Source of the DNA: Alectoria sarmentosa | Lineage: Eukaryota; Ascomycota; Lecanoromycetes; Lecanorales; Parmeliaceae | DNA: 64,000 bases | Direction: 5' to 3' | Assembly (NCBI GenBank): GCA_009733775.1 | Contig: WOGZ01000010.1 | Span: forward strand, 62,001 to 126,000 | Shown here: positions 45,933 through 56,490 of the stretch, piece after piece | How the letters are laid out: each line of letters begins with the position of its first letter | Numbering within the stretch: the first letter of the stretch is position 1 | The notes under the pieces: model-generated | The model's input: only the letters and a program-made list of their open reading frames with translations | The model's database searches: none | Told to the model about the DNA's origin: nothing | Program-made: the position numbers and the translations under genes

Positions 45933-46910
45933 TCATTCATTAATATCCAGCGTTTTGATGGCCTTCAAGAACCACTCGATACTCTCACCCTTCCACTCAT
46001 ATTTCCTTACAAACTCTTTGGTCTCCGGTGCAAACATGACAATTTCATCATCAAACCTTTTTCTCTTACGCCTTTTGTCGCAGCATTCAAAACGCAGCTG
46101 CTCCAGCGCGAAGACCAAGAAAGCCCAACCAGAGATATCCCTCGGATGCATCAAGCACCACCGATGCACTAGCCCGCTACTGTCACCTAGCAACTTCCAA
46201 TCCCACTGTGTTCCCTCTGCTAGTTCAGGTCGTCGCGTGTGTACAAGCCAGAATAGCTCTCTCGCATACTGCCATGCATAGTAATTCCTCGGATGTCTCT
46301 CTCCAGCCTTCATCACAAATTCCAATTCCTCGTCCCAGAGATTTCTTACCCCATGTCGCGCATTTTCCATCTGAATCGCCTCATCGGTCACATGCTCTCC
46401 CACAGCTAATTGAAAGAAGTTCTGCACGATCCATAGGCGCTGCGCCCAAAGCGTGGAGGATTTGGCATGCTTGCTCAACGGACTTGTGACTAGACTTTCC
46501 AGAAATCTCAGCTCCTGTTGTACAGCTTTTGCCAAGTTTTCAGCACCCTGACCATTGTAGGCATCCTCGGTCTGTTTACCGGAGAAGCGCTGGATATGCC
46601 GCTTCCTGAAGTTTGCTGCTGTAAGGTGATTAGGATCGAAGAGTAGCATTATGGTTGTTGATTGCAGTGCTGCATGATACAAGTTAGAGTCACGAGACGA
46701 GACATGATCGAAGAAGGTGTTGCGAGCTTTGAGGTAGAGTGATACTAGGAGGGACTTTGGGACGCCGACGGCGGAGGACTCGTGCAAGATTTGAGGTGGG
46801 AAGCTCGAAGGTAGGATCTCTATCTCTAGCAATGTCGGAGGCGAGGGATGAAAAGCGGTGATGAGCTGGGCGTATGCGTCATCATGGGTAGGAGACGGAG
46901 GTGATGGCAT
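45933..46910 (-). CDS. Protein prenyltransferase alpha-subunit repeat protein (PTAR1/ECM9-like)
   Basis: Intronless, 325 residues. It shows the helix-pair prenyltransferase-alpha repeats: LWAQRLWIVQNFFQL, NYYAWQYARELFWLV, and SGWAFLVFALEQLRF, with NHLTAANFRKRHIQRF as an N-terminal repeat. This pattern occurs in PTAR1, an alpha subunit of geranylgeranyltransferase III in animals, and in the yeast protein Ecm9. It differs from canonical Ram2/Bet4 alpha subunits, which have five clear WxxR repeats. I infer a role in prenylation of a specialised substrate, with low certainty. Shares a 150-bp divergent promoter with GET1. Confidence 0.82.
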   Translation of the reverse strand: MPSPPSPTHDDAYAQLITAFHPSPPTLLEIEILPSSFPPQILHESSAVGVPKSLLVSLYLKARNTFFDHVSSRDSNLYHAALQSTTIMLLFDPNHLTAANFRKRHIQRFSGKQTEDAYNGQGAENLAKAVQQELRFLESLVTSPLSKHAKSSTLWAQRLWIVQNFFQLAVGEHVTDEAIQMENARHGVRNLWDEELEFVMKAGERHPRNYYAWQYARELFWLVHTRRPELAEGTQWDWKLLGDSSGLVHRWCLMHPRDISGWAFLVFALEQLRFECCDKRRKRKRFDDEIVMFAPETKEFVRKYEWKGESIEWFLKAIKTLDINE

Positions 46911-47060
46911 GGGGAAGAAAGAGTAGACGGAAAATGAAGCTAGCGATTTTGATAGAGCAACGGGTTAGGGTTGAATTATTTCCGTGTCTACCTTATTGCC
47001 ACACCAGACTTGTCTCCGTAGCCATATTGTCTGCTCTTGCAGACCTAAAGCGAGAGAGCT
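46911..47060. promoter_or_regulatory. Bidirectional promoter of PTAR1-like gene and GET1
   Basis: Only 150 bp separate the two start codons, so the genes must share promoter elements or have overlapping transcripts. No TATA box obvious. Confidence 0.5.
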
Positions 47061-47822
47061 ATGCCTTCTCTCCTGCTCGTTGTCTTCTTTTTGCAGCTCT
47101 CTATCCATCTCGTCAACACCGTTGGCGCGCCTGTCATCAATGAGTTTGTATAAACACCTCTCCTCCACCATGTCTTCTTCTGCTCTTTGCTGACGGCCCC
47201 TATAGCTATGGAACCTCTACAACAGACTTCCTACGCCTACCTCTGCCGATGCCAAGTCTCAAACCGAGCTCCGAAGGGAAGTGATACGCCTGAAATGGGA
47301 GATGAATGCTACGAGTTCTCAAGATCAGTTCGCCAAGTGGGCAAAGATACGGAGGAGCCATGACAAGATCCTGGCACAGTATGATGAGAAGAGTAAGGAA
47401 TCTGAGGACTATGAGAGAGGGTCTGCAGTGTGAGTTTCAAGAGCGGGGCTGATTGATACGCTTTCACAGCAAACAACCTAAAGTCCTTTAAATCAACCTT
47501 CGACCGCACCGTCACTGCTCTGCGCTGGGTCGGAACCAATGGTCTCCGCTTCTTCCTCCAATTCTGGTTCTCTAAGCGACCGCTCTTCTGGATACCGAGG
47601 GGCTGGGTGCCGGGCTATGTGGAGTGGTTGCTCGCATTCCCAAGAGCACCGACTGGGAGCGTGAGTATACAGATATGGGGGATTGCTTGCGCGACTATAG
47701 TGCAGCTTGTTGGAGCAGCAGTAGTGGCAGGGCTGGTCTTGGTAAGGGAACAACAGCAGGGAAGGCAGAAGATGGAGATGGGTGCAAGAGGTGGGAAGGT
47801 AGAAGGGAAGAAAGAGCTTTAG
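47061..47822 (+). CDS. GET1: Get1, ER receptor subunit for tail-anchored protein insertion
   Basis: Orthologue of Get1/WRB, which with Get2 receives tail-anchored proteins from the Get3 ATPase at the ER. Exons: 47061-47147, 47206-47392, 47470-47822; 208 residues. Membrane segment 1 is [19 protein letters not shown]. The cytosolic coiled coil ([40 protein letters not shown]) is the Get3-binding hairpin. Segments 2 and 3 lie around [20 protein letters not shown] and [20 protein letters not shown]. The tail is basic. Family pattern and length agree. Confidence 0.92.
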
Positions 47823-48588
47823 TAATTGGAATGGATTGTGTTGTATATGACTTCCGTCGGCACCTCGAAGATGTCCCGATCGTTCGATTGTGGAAGACTG
47901 AAGATTGTTTCTCACACATATTGACGCAGTGATGTTTCATGGCTTTCGCTCGATACTGCAACACGAAGTGAGATACCCCTTGGCAGAGGCTTTGGATTTG
48001 TTCTAGGCATTCTTTTTGACTCTGAGTGATCATGGTAGAGAGGATCGCTAAAGCTTCGAAAGTGCCTGTCCTCAATACACATAGAGTACTGGAAAGGAAA
48101 TGGACGTCATCAGGGCAAAGTCCCTTGTGTCGTCGATTCTGCAGGCATACTCCACATGCAGCAATCGTCCAGCTTGCGAATGTGAGAAAAGCATATAATT
48201 TTCAAGATGTACATATGCCCCAGCCCCATAACCATTGCATCGTGCAAGGAAACCCCAAAGCGAGCATCCCATTATCATTCTCGGTTACTCTTTTGAACGG
48301 TGTGCTCAGAACACGGAGCCATGACGGCTTATGGACTTTGAGGTTTGCTGGCTATGTTCAAATCCACCCGTGGGATTAAATGTGGTGCAGGAGAAAAGTT
48401 TCGAGTGGCAGAAGCGATTGGCACAAGTTTTGCGAAAGATCAGCGCATGGATGCCCTGCAGCCGTTTCGCAGCCGACAGGAACGTGTCTTTCTTAAATTC
48501 TTCAATCCAACTTTCAAAACCTCCGCAATAATATCTCACCATGCTCACTCAATAACAAAACCCTCATATACTCGCCATCGCCATCGTC
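47823..48588. other. GET1 to membrane-protein spacer
   Basis: 766 bp without a recognised gene. Confidence 0.45.
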
Positions 48589-49711
48589 ATGGTATCCCTC
48601 TCTACGTTCGTACTTCTTCAAAATCGCACCCCATCATTGCTGGTTGTACTGACATTCAAATAGCCTCAAAACCCTCCTCTTTACAGTGGGGCCCCTGCTC
48701 ATCCCCAAGCTCATAACCTGGTATCGCACCCAGAAGGTCAAGGCGGTCACTGCGCCTGCCCCTGTGCAGCCTGTCCCCGGGCCTGTCTCCAAGTCCCTCA
48801 CCATCCTCTTCCTCTCCGCCGTCCTCGCCCTCGTCTCCACTCTTCCCCATTTCGCCCCAGAAAACATCTTTACCACAACATCCTCGCGCCTACAAACGTC
48901 CAACGATGTCCTCTTCACCCGCCTCAATCTCGCCCGCGGACCGTCTGGGCTTACCGAGGCCGACAGCGTTCTGCGGCCCAAGATCGCGTCCTTGGATGCA
49001 CGGCTTCTCTACTTCACCTACGGTCCCGACGTCCTGACCAATTGCCCCTTCTGCAACTCCGACGAGCCATCCACATACTTCTACTACGCTCTCCCCTCCA
49101 TCGCCCTTCCTCACCTCCTCCACACCTTCGCCCTCGGCCTCGCGACTTCCTCGGCCATCTCGGGCGCCTACGGGAAGAGATGGCGCAACGTCGTTACGGT
49201 CGTAGGCATCGGGCTCGCAGTGGTGGAGTGTTATCTCTTTGGCAGCTACGAGTGGAAAGCCAACGCGCGTGCCGTCCGACCGGAGCAGTACGTCCATTTC
49301 TTCTGGCGGATGCGTGTCTTCCGTGGGATCGTCGTGGCCCTGGCAGACGTCCTCGTCGCCGGGCTCCTCTGGCTTTCCTCCACAAACCGCATGTTCGTCG
49401 TTCCCCCGAGTGCGGCGGAGAGGATGGAAACGGCGATGCGGGTGCTGGAGAATGCGAGGGCGAAGCTGCACGCGGTGGGCATCATGCGGAATGTCGTTGC
49501 GCGGGATGAGGGGTTGAGGAGGAAGGCGGAGGCGTATTGGAGGAGAGAAGGGCAGGTGATGGGCGAGGTGATGGACGAGAGGGAGGTTGTGGAGGGGGTG
49601 AGGAATGCGCTGAGCGGCAGGATCCAAGTGGCCAAAGTGGAAGAGGATGCGAGAAAGTATGCGGAGGGCATCACGAATTTTCCGGACCTTCTGCTGCAGC
49701 AGGTTGGATAG
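48589..49711 (+). CDS. Conserved fungal multi-pass membrane protein, function unknown
   Basis: I recognise this as a type of filamentous-ascomycete protein of unknown function. Exons: 48589-48605 (17 nt) and 48664-49711; 354 residues. The join gives MVSLSTLKTLLFTVGPLLIP and KLITWYRTQK, the usual start of such proteins. Four hydrophobic segments follow: SLTILFLSAVLALVSTLPHF; ALPHLLHTFALGLATSSAI; NVVTVVGIGLAVVECYLFG; GIVVALADVLVAGLLWLSST. Between the first and second lies a conserved-looking TNCPFCNSDEPSTYFYYALP with a CxxC pair. The C-terminal third is a charged helical region, probably a coiled coil. The first donor is GTTCGT (unusual), with a TACTGAC branch site. Confidence 0.75.
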
Positions 49712-50031
49712 AAATGGTGCAAACCATCGCTTGGGTATATAGGCAGGATACGGCAAGAATTAGACATTTTTACTGGTGCAATTGAATGTGTAGCTTTCTT
49801 GAGATGATGAAATATGCATTCGGCTTGATCTAGACTGCATCAAAAGAAAAGAAAACTGCTCTCCCATTCCCTCCGTTCCTGCTCCTTGTGCAGCGCTAAA
49901 ACGAAGGAAACTGGGTCATCTGCATGTAACATTCGCACTCTCCCCTTCCTTGCACCCCTAATCACTTTGCTGCGCTAAAGCGGGTCATCTAATCATAATG
50001 TTCGTAACCCCGGACAGAACCTTCGGGCGCC
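49712..50031. other. Membrane protein / DUF7598 convergent spacer
   Basis: 320 bp of 3' flanks; nothing else seen. Confidence 0.5.
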
Positions 50032-50921
50032 TCAGAAAGCCTGGCCCTGCATCGCCGGATGAAAAGCCAGATCCGGTCTCTGCACGCCATTCACAACCGG
50101 TGGCGCGCTCGAGTTCCTCTTGGTCTTGTCAAACTGCGGGTTCCCTCCGATGGGCGCCGAGATGTTTCTGACGGGCTCCTGCTCGTACGTCGAGTGCTTT
50201 TTGGTGTAGTACGATGGCAGTGTGTCGGAGCGGCCAAGGTGGAATGATCGCCGGCCTTGTGATCTCGAGGGCGAGGGGCTGACGTAGACTTTCTGAGGGG
50301 CAACGGCGCCGTGGTCGCGGACCTGCCTCGCCGTGATACCGAGGGCCTTTTGGCGGAACATGTAGCTCTGTGTTGGGGATTAGTGCTTGGAATTCTGATG
50401 GGAGAGAGGGTTTCTCCGGAGATGACTCACGGCAAAGATGTTGGCCACACCGAGGATGCTGACGACGATGCCCGAGGCAATGACCAGACGCCAGAAGGTG
50501 GTACCGAGGGAACCCTCGGAGGTGTCCTGTTTGTTCAGGTTGCCGAGGATGGAGACTCCAATGATGATCATGATTATGCCGAGGGTGACGAATCCGTGGC
50601 TCGGGGAGAGGAGCGGCCAATTGTTGGCGGTGTAGCGTTTGAAGAGCGAGATTTCGGTGAGTATGAGGAGTACTGTTCATTTTCGTCAGTTGCTGGTTTT
50701 TGAGATGAGGTCAGGACCGGGAATGAGGACTCACTGCTCACGCAACCTGTGACCAGATGGCTGACACCGTCGAAGAAGAAGAATTTGGAGACGATGAAGG
50801 TCTTGACTAGCATAACGAAGCTAGCTGCGACAACAGACAGAAGGGCGATTATGTTCATCACTCGGATGGTGTTGAGGACGACGTAGCCTGGACCAGCCAG
50901 GGATCTTTTGAAGAAAGGCAT
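50032..50921 (-). CDS. Four-helix membrane protein, DUF7598-like
   Basis: Exons: 50735-50921, 50431-50672, 50032-50367; 254 residues. The N-terminus (KRSLAGPGYVVLNTIRVMNI) leads into four hydrophobic segments: IALLSVVAASFVMLVKTF, a second around VSHLVTGCVSILLILTEISL, a third around GFVTLGIIMIIIGVSILGNL, and a fourth around FWRLVIASGIVVSILGVANI. A basic, Ser/Pro-rich cytosolic tail follows (SPSPSRSQGRRSFHLGRSDT). This layout matches the fungal DUF7598 family, of unknown function. A PSYYTKKHSTY stretch and other tail sites could be phosphorylated. Both introns have good donors (GTGAGT). Confidence 0.75.
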
Positions 50922-52246
50922 TTCCGCGTGTTTTGTTGCTGGTTGTCGTAATTTGGAGATGGACTGTTTGTAGCCTTGAAAGGGGAAGAGAAGTTGGACT
51001 GCACAGCAGTAGATTAAAACGATGTATGAGGGTGTACTGTTGAAGGAAATGGGGTCAACACTTTCGGGGAGGGAAAAGTAGTATCAGTGAATTCAGATGG
51101 GCGCCAAGAAAAGAACAATAACATGTGCGCAGACAAGGTGCTGGCCGTAGGAGGACAATACAAGAATGGGAAAATGAATGATGAATGGGAAGAAGGGAAA
51201 GTGGATGGTGAAGGAAAATATGATAGATGGCCCACAAAGACAGGCTTGAACAACGCGATTCACTGCCTGTCTAATTCACAGCAACAAAAGAAGCCCACAA
51301 TGCGAGAATGGGGGATCCCAAAAGGGTGGAGAAAACGAGCCAAAGCCATGTCCAATTGCATGGAAGCGCTGAACTGAAGCCATTCTGCGACCATGATTTT
51401 GACATCTGCGACATCTTAGAGATGCAAGTTTTGAAGAAACTCAGTGGCTGTCGTTTGCCCAACTTTTTTGGACTTTTGGACGTTTGGAGATGAAGGCGTT
51501 TCATGTCATTGTGCTGGGCGGCTACGCGTTGCCTTGAAACAGAGCGTGTGCTGTTTGAAGGAGTGAGTGAGTGAGTGATGATGAGCTTCTCTTCTGTTTG
51601 GGCGGCAATGATGCACCATGCACCATGCACCATGCACCATGCAACATGCAACATGCATCCTGGGCATACGAGTGTCTACTGGATGATGGCTTCGGTATGA
51701 AGAAAAGCGGTGTCTTCTTCACAAAGAGGCCCGGCACACTGAGAGATGGTGATGGAAACTCTGAGACCGACATAGTCTAATCCATTTCCAGCAAAGTGTA
51801 GCACTAAGCCTACCTAAGGTAAGTCTAGGAATGCTTAGATCAGATACGTACTAGTACTCTACTGCTGTACTCTACAGCTATTTGCTTCACTAAATCATGG
51901 ATAACAACTCCCTCGATTCTAGGCAGCACCATAGGATATGCTGAAGCAGCGCAGATGGTCTTGTCGCTTCTAGGACCCTGGCCTCTCATTCCAGACAAGT
52001 CCAGAGTCACTGCCCGAACAAAGTAAAATGCCCACCTATTGGACCCAGAGAGCATACAGGCCGAAAAGTACTTTGCACTGCAGCCAAGGCTCGTTGGGGC
52101 TTGTCTACATATTCATTTGCTCCCTTCCTCCTGGCCTACTCGACGTCAATCTCCGCTTGCAAGGTTGGTCGACTTTGTGCGCTCCCGAAGTGAGGTCTAT
52201 GTGAGTTGCGGAACCTTTGCCTTCTCTCATCCATATGAGGCATAAA
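50922..52246. other. Upstream region of the DUF7598-like gene and spacer
   Basis: 1.3 kb without a recognised gene. Contains the ATGCACC tandem repeat and, at 51811-51830, a CCTACCTAAGGTAAG palindrome-like motif also found in other spacers of this window. Confidence 0.45.
51608..51660. repeat. (ATGCACC)n 7-bp tandem repeat
   Basis: Seven or so tandem 7-nt units, drifting to ATGCAAC at the right end. Confidence 0.92.
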
Positions 52247-52723
52247 TCAATTTCGCCCCATCCCAGGGGTGATTGGTTCCTGATCTTCTCCACGAATCTT
52301 GCCGCGACGTACCCTCACCAAAATGGATCTTAGCCTCTTAACCCGTCCAGCGATTGTGTTGGCAGGACCTTCCTCGATTTCGCCTTGTCGTTCAATGAGC
52401 GAGCGGCTAGACCACACAGTGAAGACATTACCAATACTGGTATCAGTGAAACCGATATTTTTCAACTTCCACCCCGCCTTACGCTTCACTGTGAAGCCTT
52501 CAACACGATCTGAAAAGCCCTCAAAACTTTGGTGCGTAGCGCAGATCTTCAAGTAAACGTCACGAAACAGCACGTCAAATTCTGCTAATTCGGATGACTG
52601 TGGCGTTCTCATTGCGTCAACAACGTTGGCCCCCGCGGGGGCTTCCACAAACGATCCTGGAAGAGATGGCCCCGTAAAGTGCCTTACAGCCTTGGCCCTT
52701 GACCTGGATGACGACCTCAACAT
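52247..52723 (-). CDS. Hypothetical protein (orphan frame)
   Basis: Open frame of 158 residues on the minus strand. I recognise no family. It is balanced in composition, with an internal stretch LAEFDVLFRDVYLKICATHQ and a very basic C-terminal part (RVKRLRSILVRVRRGKIRG). No membrane segment or signal peptide is seen. A start in another frame (about 52739, MADIQNVEVVIQ) suggests that the real 5' end, if the gene is real, may be spliced or frameshifted. It could be an orphan gene or chance. Confidence 0.3.
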   Translation of the reverse strand: MLRSSSRSRAKAVRHFTGPSLPGSFVEAPAGANVVDAMRTPQSSELAEFDVLFRDVYLKICATHQSFEGFSDRVEGFTVKRKAGWKLKNIGFTDTSIGNVFTVWSSRSLIERQGEIEEGPANTIAGRVKRLRSILVRVRRGKIRGEDQEPITPGMGRN

Positions 52724-52822
52724 TCTGTATATCAGCCATGGTTGGACAGCAAGGATAAAAGGAGAAGAAGGAGGGGAAGAAAAGGTAGGAAATGAGGGTC
52801 ATTGATGCACCTTGTTCTTGGA

Positions 52823-53830
52823 CTACTGTCCCTTGCTATATCTGTGACTAGTAAAAACTAGCTTGTCAAGAGGGCTCTGATATCGGTCTCGGTAAAGAGA
52901 CTTTGGATCCCTTGGAGAGTGTTCTAGTCTCAGTTTCACGGACGAGAATGGGGGAACCCCACTGTATCCCTCACAAGCCATCACAAACCCGGCAGCGAGA
53001 GCTAACTTGAAGCCCTGCGAACAGGACATGGGTGGCTCTTCTTCCTCCAATGGAGAAGCCAGGCCCTCGAACAGCTCTAATGGAGCATTCTCAATGCCAA
53101 GCATGGATGGCCTCCTCTTCACCCCAAGTGGATCAAACCAGTCCATGTGCGAGTCTCTTTGCCCACAATACGCCATCGCACGGTCTTGTGTGGATACTTC
53201 CTCCTTCACGCTGCCCGTTTCCTCGTGCCACTTGCTCTCGGCCTGTATCCCTGACAGCCCTTCAAGCATAGACTATGGAGATTCGTAGAGTGGACTATCT
53301 GCAAGATCGGCCACCAAGCTGAAAGGAACAGATCGGGGTTTCTTTTGATCTCTGCTGAGGTCGTAAAAGTTTCTAGTAGGTCTGGCAGCGGCTACTCTCT
53401 CTTGGGGGAGCTCTCTTGGCTTGTAAGGCAGCTTTTGGATCCATCATTTTCGAGCAGGTATGACTTGAGGCAATCGAATTAGATGGAGTCGATTGGGAAG
53501 GTAAGCTGAGTTGATAATGCTCCGTGCTTTCGTCTGACGCGTAAACACGCGCGTCGGCAGACATTGCCGCCGAGCAACTAGCGTGAGATCGGGATGCCCC
53601 CAAATCTAATGCTTCAACTTCGTCTTTGTTTTTGTTCCAAACTCCGACTCTACTTGGATATGAGGTCAGAAGAGATTGCGAGGAGAATACAATTCAGCCT
53701 TGAGGGCTACCGAAGGAAACAGAGTCGTGAGAGCCCTACGACAGCGTGGACTTTTCTCTTCTGCGAGCATCTCTAAGGCCCTTTGCCAACAAGCTCTCAA
53801 TGCGATATCAAAGGTGTTGCTCCGCTATCG
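52823..53830 (-). pseudogene. Interrupted coding-like region of unknown family
   Basis: Successive minus-strand open stretches look coding but lie in different frames. Near 53690-53830 one includes CWQRALEMLAEEKSPRCRRA and LTTLFPSVALKAELYSPRN. Near 53460-53680 another includes WNKNKDEVEALDLGASRSHA. From 53443 to 53276 a third runs LPYKPRELPQERVAAARPTR, then NFYDLSRDQKK and VPFSLVADLADSPLYESP. That last frame ends at a TAG (53273-53275) but stays open beyond it for 149 codons to 52823. I cannot name the family. A decayed gene is the simplest reading; unresolved introns are possible. Confidence 0.3.
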
Positions 53831-54784
53831 TGAGCAATGGCCACTGTTGGGGTGATCGGTGGTGCATTATTGGCTGCCTCTTTTCCGGACGCGGCCTCTC
53901 TGAGCCCCGGCATTCAGATTTCAAATCCTTTTCACCCGCTTTTTCTCCTGCTTCCCCGTCCAATCCTTTCTTCATCTTCCTCTTTTTTGGAATACTATTC
54001 ACTCTTATGGAGTGGCATACCGGCAACAACGATGCTATTGTGATACTGCTTGGTCTATGACTTGCATCGCTTCCATGACGTCCAATCATGTGAACGGACT
54101 CTTCAACACTATGATCGACTTGGGGACAGGTGTCAAAGAAGTGATGAACATGGACCCAAAATCATAATCTGCGGTGTTGGAGAGCCTCAATATGACTGTG
54201 CGCTAGCGAAGGACATAATGTTGAAGGCTTGTCTTCTCAAACGTGAGGAAAACTGCTTCGGCCGAGGGGCAGTTTGCCTCGATTTCGTGTAACCTCGCTG
54301 CCGCCCAGTTGTTGGCGCCGCGAAAGAGGGACCGAGGCTCAAAATGGTAGGTTGCGGTTACTCGGTCAAGCCCGGGAAATGACAAATGATGGCTTCGGTA
54401 TAGGTTGGAGATTGCCGCTGAAGATGTCAACCTGTTGCTAATGTGCGACACTCACTATTCAATTGCACATATCATCCTTCTAAACATATACTGCCTTAAA
54501 AATTTGTCATGCATCTGACCTGTTTGATCAGTCATCTATACTTCCATCAGTCAATTGTCCCAGCCAATTCAAGAAACATCGCAGGTTATTATCGAGGTCG
54601 ATAAATGATCGGGAAATCCCTTAAAGCTCAATCGCTGTTACTTTCGAGGATTATCGCGATGCAGAGAAGACCTTGAAACGTTCACCCGTCGTATATAGGC
54701 CCTGCAATACCATCTTATATTCGCCGCAAATACAACCTGTATTCACAGCACAGCGGAATTCTCTCGTCCTACCAACCTCAAATC
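53831..54784. other. Gene-free upstream region of the hydrolase gene
   Basis: No convincing gene. Short frames on both strands are unremarkable. Confidence 0.4.
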
Positions 54785-55921
54785 ATGACTTGTGACACAG
54801 TTCGACATGTCAATGACTCATATCGATTCAGAGTCGCCCCTTACATAGATCTCTCCGTGGAATCTTACTTACCCTGCAACTACAATCCCAGTTACAAAGT
54901 CTCGGTTGACCCTCGGCCTCGGCAAGCTGCGATTATCTTTCTACACGATTTTGGGGCCTCCTCGTACACGTTCAGGCGAATCATAGAGAGTTGCCGATGT
55001 CACTGCATCACTGTGGATTTTCGAGGCTGTGGCGAATCTTCCCGTGCTCTTATAAGCAGGTCGTATTCTGTCGAACGACTGGCCGAAGATATTGAGAAGC
55101 TTCTTCCAAAGCTGGAAAATGTTGAAGATTTCATACGTCAGTAATCTTTTCCAAACTATCCCTGCCTAATTCGTGCAGCATTTTGAGCCGCGAGACCTGT
55201 CGCAGGAGTAGGACGCTCCCAAGACCTATCTCACCATTCATATCCAATCCCAACAGAGACATGCTGACTTCGAAATCGTTAAGTCGCGGGTCATGGTATG
55301 GGTGCGAAGATTTCCCAAATCGTTGCTAGCGGTAAGCCTGAGGGACTAATCGGCCTGGCTCTTATCAACCCTGTTCCAGCATCACCCTGGATTTTGTCCA
55401 GAACAAAGATGAAAAGGCTGTATGGATCATGCGAAACCAAGACTGAAGCCCTTGACTTCGCGAACGGTATCCTCTGTGCACATCCAGGCTCACTCACGGT
55501 GTCCGACCTTGACAGAATTAGTACGCACGCAGCACAACAAGATACAGCATTGACAATAGCCTGGCTAAGAGAAGGCTCTGAAGGAAAAGATGGCGACTGG
55601 TCGGGGATTTTCGACAAGATTGTAGTGCCAGCGATGGTAATCACTGGAAGATCCGACAGATTGACAGAAATACAGACCGTCAAGGACCAGGTGTATGGCA
55701 AGATCTACGGGTGTATTCTGGTGGAAGTTGAAGATGCTGGACATCTGTTGCCCCTAGAGAGACCGAAGAAGCTGGTCGAGGAGCTTCAGGCTTTTGTCGA
55801 TGCATGTGTTGACGTTCGCAAGTATGACGGTTTGCGGTCAGGGTCGCTCCTGTACCAGGGGTATTGTATGGCAAGAGAGTCAAATCACAGCAACTTCATG
55901 AGGACGCAAGGGTTAGAGTAA
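54785..55921 (+). CDS. Alpha/beta-hydrolase-fold protein lacking the nucleophilic serine
   Basis: Exons: 54785-55136 and 55284-55921; 329 residues. The fold is clear: IIFLHDFGASSYTFRRIIES (oxyanion HxFG region), CITVDFRGCGESS, the nucleophile-elbow region LAGHGMGAKISQIVAS, LIGLALINPVPASPW, VPAMVITGRSDRLTEIQ (acid region) and EDAGHLLPLERPKKL with the usual histidine. At the elbow the expected GxSxG reads G-H-G-M-G, so serine is replaced by glycine (codon GGT, one base from AGT). The protein is probably catalytically dead as an esterase, or a mutant allele. Its only intron is an introner-like element whose removal restores the elbow in frame. Physiological substrate unknown. Confidence 0.82.
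55137..55283 (+). mobile_element. Introner-like intron, copy B
   Basis: 147-nt intron with donor GTCAGT, branch site CTGAC and acceptor TTAAG. It is the gap-free partner of the intron at 341-487 (minus strand). The 28-nt identical block is 55238-55265, and the CCTG-TCG-CAGG hairpin is kept at 55196-55206. Removal joins GAAGATTTCATAC to TCGCGGG in frame. Confidence 0.7.
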
Positions 55922-56490
55922 GAATAGAAAACTCTTTTCGAAGGACGTTGTTCAGAAAGTGGTCGTTGACTTGCATCTGCCAGAGTGCAAACACGCTATT
56001 AAATGAAACCACGCATTTCCCAGGCATCGTGAGAATTTGGATGGTGATGGCCTGTCCAAAAGACCGGATAACTTGAATTTCCGATGAGTCGAGTCTTTTG
56101 CTAGAATTAATGAGCAGGGAAGGAATGCTGGTTCTTTGCCTGCATAGTCGACAGTCTAGAATGGGACAACTTGCACATGCTGAGTGGTTTATTGGAACCC
56201 ATCGAAGGGAAGGATCCTGCCTGAAATCCTGAATGAAAAACTAAAGCATCAGTGATGCTTTGAAATTTCTATTGTAATATTGAGCGCTAGCGAGCCAAGA
56301 AGTTAAAAAACCGAGATTTTGGTAGCGTTCGCGCCCAAACGCCAGAATAAATTACATAGAATACATACCCGCAACAACCACAATTTTGTAAACATCTCGA
56401 TGATTCGGGCCAAACGAAATCAACGCCATCTCGTACGCAGGCGCTGACGTGGTGAAAACAATGTTCTAGAATATTTGCACATTGTCAAAT
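55922..56490. other. Hydrolase-NDC1 spacer
   Basis: 569 bp without a recognised gene. AT-rich towards NDC1. Confidence 0.45.

Noticed and set aside
48890..49756. 288-codon minus-strand frame antisense to the membrane-protein gene
   Set aside because: Shadow frame of a GC-rich coding region; very His/Arg/Pro-rich composition typical of an antisense frame.
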